In this document: in pieces, positions 14,098-15,805 of the stretch
Layout: every line of letters begins with the position of its first letter
Position numbering within the stretch: position 1 is the stretch's first letter
NCBI GenBank assembly: GCA_946402785.1
Contig: CAMIXP010000018.1
Coordinates: 1 to 15,805 of the forward strand
Direction of reading: 5' to 3'
Origin: an uncultured Caryophanales bacterium
GTDB lineage: Bacteria > Bacillota_I > Bacilli_A > RF39 > UBA660
DNA length: 15,805 nucleotides
The notes under the pieces: model-generated
Database searches by the model: none
Seen by the model: only the letters and a program-made list of their open reading frames with translations
Told to the model about the DNA's origin: nothing
Position numbers and translations under genes: made by a program

Positions 14098-14441
14098 TGG
14101 AGTTTTTTGAAGAAATACAACAACTAAAGAAAGACTTTCCTAAAGGTAATGACATCTCTAATGAGATTAATCGTCAAACGTTCAATTTTTATCAAAAATT
14201 AGCGATAGGATTATTTGTATTAATCTTCTTTTTAGGTATTTTCTTTGGTAACTTATTTGCGACTTGTCAAGCATCTGCATACTTCTATTCTGATGAATGT
14301 ATGGTCACTCAATTTAACTTTGCTGTTATGATTCTTGTATGGTTTTGTGGGTTCCTTTTATCTACATTTATCTATGCAATTGGACAAATCATAGAATATC
14401 TACATAATATTGACGAAAAACTTGGAAAATATAAGCAATAA
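14097..14441 (+). CDS. Small two-helix membrane protein, unknown function
   Basis: Encodes 114 residues. The ATG at 14097 overlaps the TAA of the previous gene, with a GGGGGATG site 7-15 bases upstream. Two membrane helices (about 34-56 and 73-97) flank a short loop with Cys57 and Cys68. The N-terminal 30 residues and C-terminal 15 are charged and should face the cytoplasm, leaving the two cysteines outside, where they could form a disulfide. No family recognised. No clear terminator follows; hup begins 81 bases further on. Confidence 0.8.
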   Translation: MEFFEEIQQLKKDFPKGNDISNEINRQTFNFYQKLAIGLFVLIFFLGIFFGNLFATCQASAYFYSDECMVTQFNFAVMILVWFCGFLLSTFIYAIGQIIEYLHNIDEKLGKYKQ

Positions 14442-14444
14442 ATA

Positions 14445-14473
14445 TTGATTTTTCAATAATTTCGTGTTAATTT
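14445..14473 (+). promoter_or_regulatory. Promoter candidate of hup
   Basis: -35 TTGATT at 14445-14450, a 17-base spacer ending in TGT, and -10 TAATTT at 14468-14473. It has the same layout as the first ackA promoter. Transcription would start near 14480. Confidence 0.5.
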
Positions 14474-14480
14474 TAATATG

Positions 14481-14497
14481 TAAGCATAACATGCTTA
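14481..14497 (+). promoter_or_regulatory. Perfect inverted repeat in the hup 5' untranslated region
   Basis: TAAGCAT-AAC-ATGCTTA is a 7-bp perfect stem with a 3-base loop and no T run, so it is not a terminator. It falls almost exactly at the predicted 5' end of the hup mRNA and could be a protective 5' hairpin or a repressor site. Confidence 0.45.
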
Positions 14498-14522
14498 GTA
14501 AATTTATGGGAGGTATAATATT

Positions 14523-14795
14523 ATGAAGAAAGTTGAATTAGTAGAAGCAGTTGCAAAAGCAACTGGATTAACTAAAGCTGATTCTACAAGAGCTATCGAT
14601 GCTACTTTTGCTGCTATTACAGGAGCACTTAAAAAAGGAGATAAAGTTCCTCTAGTTGGATTTGGTACTTTCGCAGTATCTAAGAGAGCTGCTCGTGAAG
14701 GACGTAACCCAAGAACTGGTGAAACTGTTAAGATAGCTGCAAGAAAAGCTGTTACTTTCAAAGCAGGATCTGCTTTAAAAGACGCTGTAAACTAA
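14523..14795 (+). CDS. hup: DNA-binding protein HU
   Basis: Encodes 90 residues, the standard HU length; HU dimers bend and compact DNA in the nucleoid. MKKVELVEAVAKATGLTKAD forms the first helices. VPLVGFGTFAVSKRAAREGR (43-62) and NPRTGETVKIAARKAVTFKA (63-82) form the beta-arm region, with the proline that inserts into the minor groove in GRNPRTGE. The GGGAGG site at 14508-14513 is 9 bases before ATG 14523. The gene uses fewer A/T-ending rare codons and more GCT/GCA alanine than its neighbours, as expected for high expression. A terminator follows 15 bases after the stop. Confidence 0.98.
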   Translation: MKKVELVEAVAKATGLTKADSTRAIDATFAAITGALKKGDKVPLVGFGTFAVSKRAAREGRNPRTGETVKIAARKAVTFKAGSALKDAVN

Positions 14796-14809
14796 AATAT
14801 AGTTTATCA

Positions 14810-14842
14810 AAAAGAACCTTAAAAATGAGGTTCTTTTCTTTT
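14810..14842 (+). terminator. Rho-independent terminator of hup
   Basis: AAAAGAACCT (14810-14819) pairs with AGGTTCTTTT (14828-14837) around an 8-base loop, then CTTTT to 14842. Confidence 0.9.
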
Positions 14843-14847
14843 ATTTA

Positions 14848-14856
14848 TGTTATAAT
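14848..14856 (+). promoter_or_regulatory. Extended -10 promoter of cca
   Basis: TGTTATAAT lies 6 bases after the hup terminator and 20 bases before ATG 14876. The -35 position (14828-14833) is the 3' arm of the terminator stem and shows no consensus match. Confidence 0.6.
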
Positions 14857-14875
14857 TTGTTTAGGTGGTGATTCG

Positions 14876-15805
14876 ATGCTTGATATAGCTTTAAAACTTC
14901 TTCAAGAGTTTACTGCAAAATCATATAAAGCCTATATCGTTGGAGGGTTTGTAAGAGATCATATACTTGGAATTGAATCCAATGATATAGATATTACAAC
15001 GAACGCTACACCAAAAGAGATTAAAGAATTATTTGTTGATAGTTGTCTTCCGAATGATGATTATGGATCTGTTATTGTGATCAAGAAAGGTATTCGATTT
15101 GATATCACTACTTTTCGTGAAGAGAAAGATTATATGGATCATAGAAAACCTTCTGTTATTCAATATATAGATGATTTGTATCCAGATTTACTTCGAAGAG
15201 ACTTTGTGATTAATACATTATGTATGGATGATAAAGGGGAGATTATTGACTATTTAGGGGCTCAAGAAGACATTAATAATCGTATTATTCGTACGGTAGG
15301 GGATGCAAAACAAAAGTTTACGGATGATAGTTTAAGAATTTTACGTGCTATCCGTTTTGCGACGATTCTTGATTTTACTTTATCTCCTGAGGTTGTGGAT
15401 GCCATTCAAGAGACAAAGAGTTATGTAAAAGAATTATCTAATACTCGTAAAAAAGAAGAGTTAGATAAGATATTTAGTAGTACTAATCGTGATAAAGGAA
15501 TTCAATTATTACTTCAATTTGAATTAGACAAAGAATTAGGTCTTCAACATTTAAAAGATGTTATTGGACTTGATGTGACTAGTTCTTTAGATATTTGGAG
15601 TTTATTAGATGTTGCAGACTTATATCCTTTCCATAAAAATGAATTAGAATTAATGAAAAATATTCGTACCGCTATGGATTTAAATAATTTAGATCCTATG
15701 GCTTTGTATCAGTATGGTTTGTATGTAAATAGTTGTGCTGGTAAAATGAAAGGTATGGATTTAAAGAATATTACCGAAAGTTATGTCAATTTAGTAATTC
15801 ATAGT
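14876..15805 (+). CDS. cca: CCA-adding tRNA nucleotidyltransferase, partial (3' end outside window)
   Basis: Open for 310 codons from ATG 14876 to the right edge with no stop; GGTGGTGAT precedes the start. The enzyme adds or repairs the 3'-CCA of tRNAs. Visible class II nucleotidyltransferase motifs: YIVGGFVRD (20-28) with the catalytic pair in DIDITTNATP, then FDITTFREE, RRDFVINTLCMD (motif B), DYLGAQEDI and DDSLRILRAIRFA. The downstream helical neck and body start at about residue 165. Bacillota CCA enzymes are usually about 390-400 residues, so roughly the last fifth to quarter is missing. It forms a new transcript after the hup terminator. Whether it is a full CCA-adding or a split A- or CC-adding type cannot be settled by eye. 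Confidence 0.96.
   Translation, partial: MLDIALKLLQEFTAKSYKAYIVGGFVRDHILGIESNDIDITTNATPKEIKELFVDSCLPNDDYGSVIVIKKGIRFDITTFREEKDYMDHRKPSVIQYIDDLYPDLLRRDFVINTLCMDDKGEIIDYLGAQEDINNRIIRTVGDAKQKFTDDSLRILRAIRFATILDFTLSPEVVDAIQETKSYVKELSNTRKKEELDKIFSSTNRDKGIQLLLQFELDKELGLQHLKDVIGLDVTSSLDIWSLLDVADLYPFHKNELELMKNIRTAMDLNNLDPMALYQYGLYVNSCAGKMKGMDLKNITESYVNLVIHS

Noticed and set aside
14443..14458. TATTGA-TTTT-TCAATA hairpin after the two-helix membrane gene
   Set aside because: Only 6 A/T-rich pairs and no T run, and it overlaps the likely hup -35; not a convincing terminator.
14504..14761. Minus-strand frame opposite hup
   Set aside because: Antisense shadow created by the alanine- and lysine-rich HU code; no ribosome-binding site.
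1..15805. CRISPR arrays, insertion sequences, prophage, toxin-antitoxin or other defence systems, tRNA genes
   Set aside because: No direct-repeat arrays, transposase motifs, terminal inverted repeats, phage genes or tRNA-like sequences were found on reading both strands.

Overview
This 15.8 kb window is a compact, AT-rich piece (roughly 30% G+C by eye) of a chromosome from a low-GC Bacillota, most likely class Bacilli and possibly one of the reduced, gut-associated lineages near Erysipelotrichales/RF39. The evidence is the gene content (rpsD, ezrA, thiI, ackA, engB, der, hup, cca), the strong Shine-Dalgarno sites of the AGGTGAT type, the many Rho-independent terminators and the consensus-like sigma-A promoters. 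Sixteen complete genes end in TAA (11), TAG (4) or TGA (1, der). No in-frame TGA occurs inside a gene, so the standard bacterial code applies, not the mycoplasma code.

Layout. (1) Bases 1-1392: on the minus strand lie rpsD with a long structured leader and a perfect sigma-A promoter, then a terminator, then the 5' part of an acyltransferase-3 membrane protein that runs off the left edge. (2) 1393-4978: ezrA (divisome coiled-coil protein), a translationally coupled pilin-like protein, and thiI. (3) 5079-9823: two tandem, diverged acetate-kinase paralogues. The second heads an operon with an NrnA-like DHH phosphoesterase, engB and an unrecognised membrane-anchored protein. (4) 9832-13208, minus strand: der, coupled by an ATGA overlap to a small SHOCT-like protein. 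After a terminator comes a second unit with a protein built of five degenerate repeats and a small DUF2628-like membrane protein. (5) 13315-14441: two overlapping genes for unrecognised membrane proteins, divergent from der. (6) 14445-15805: hup (HU) and the first 310 codons of cca, cut by the right edge.

The order rpsD-ezrA-thiI-ackA resembles, from memory, a longer conserved block in Bacillus. The dedicated cysteine desulfurase nifZ that normally sits between ezrA and thiI is missing, and a pilin-like gene lies there instead. Most genes are housekeeping: translation (S4, CCA-adding enzyme), tRNA thiolation, ribosome-assembly GTPases (EngB, Der), acetate/ATP metabolism, nano-RNA turnover, nucleoid and division.

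No CRISPR array, insertion sequence, prophage, tRNA or defence island is visible. The least ordinary items are the divergent first acetate kinase, the five-repeat protein, the solitary pilin-like protein, the nested rpsD leader helices, and a recurring arrangement in which a terminator hairpin occupies the -35 position of the next gene's promoter.
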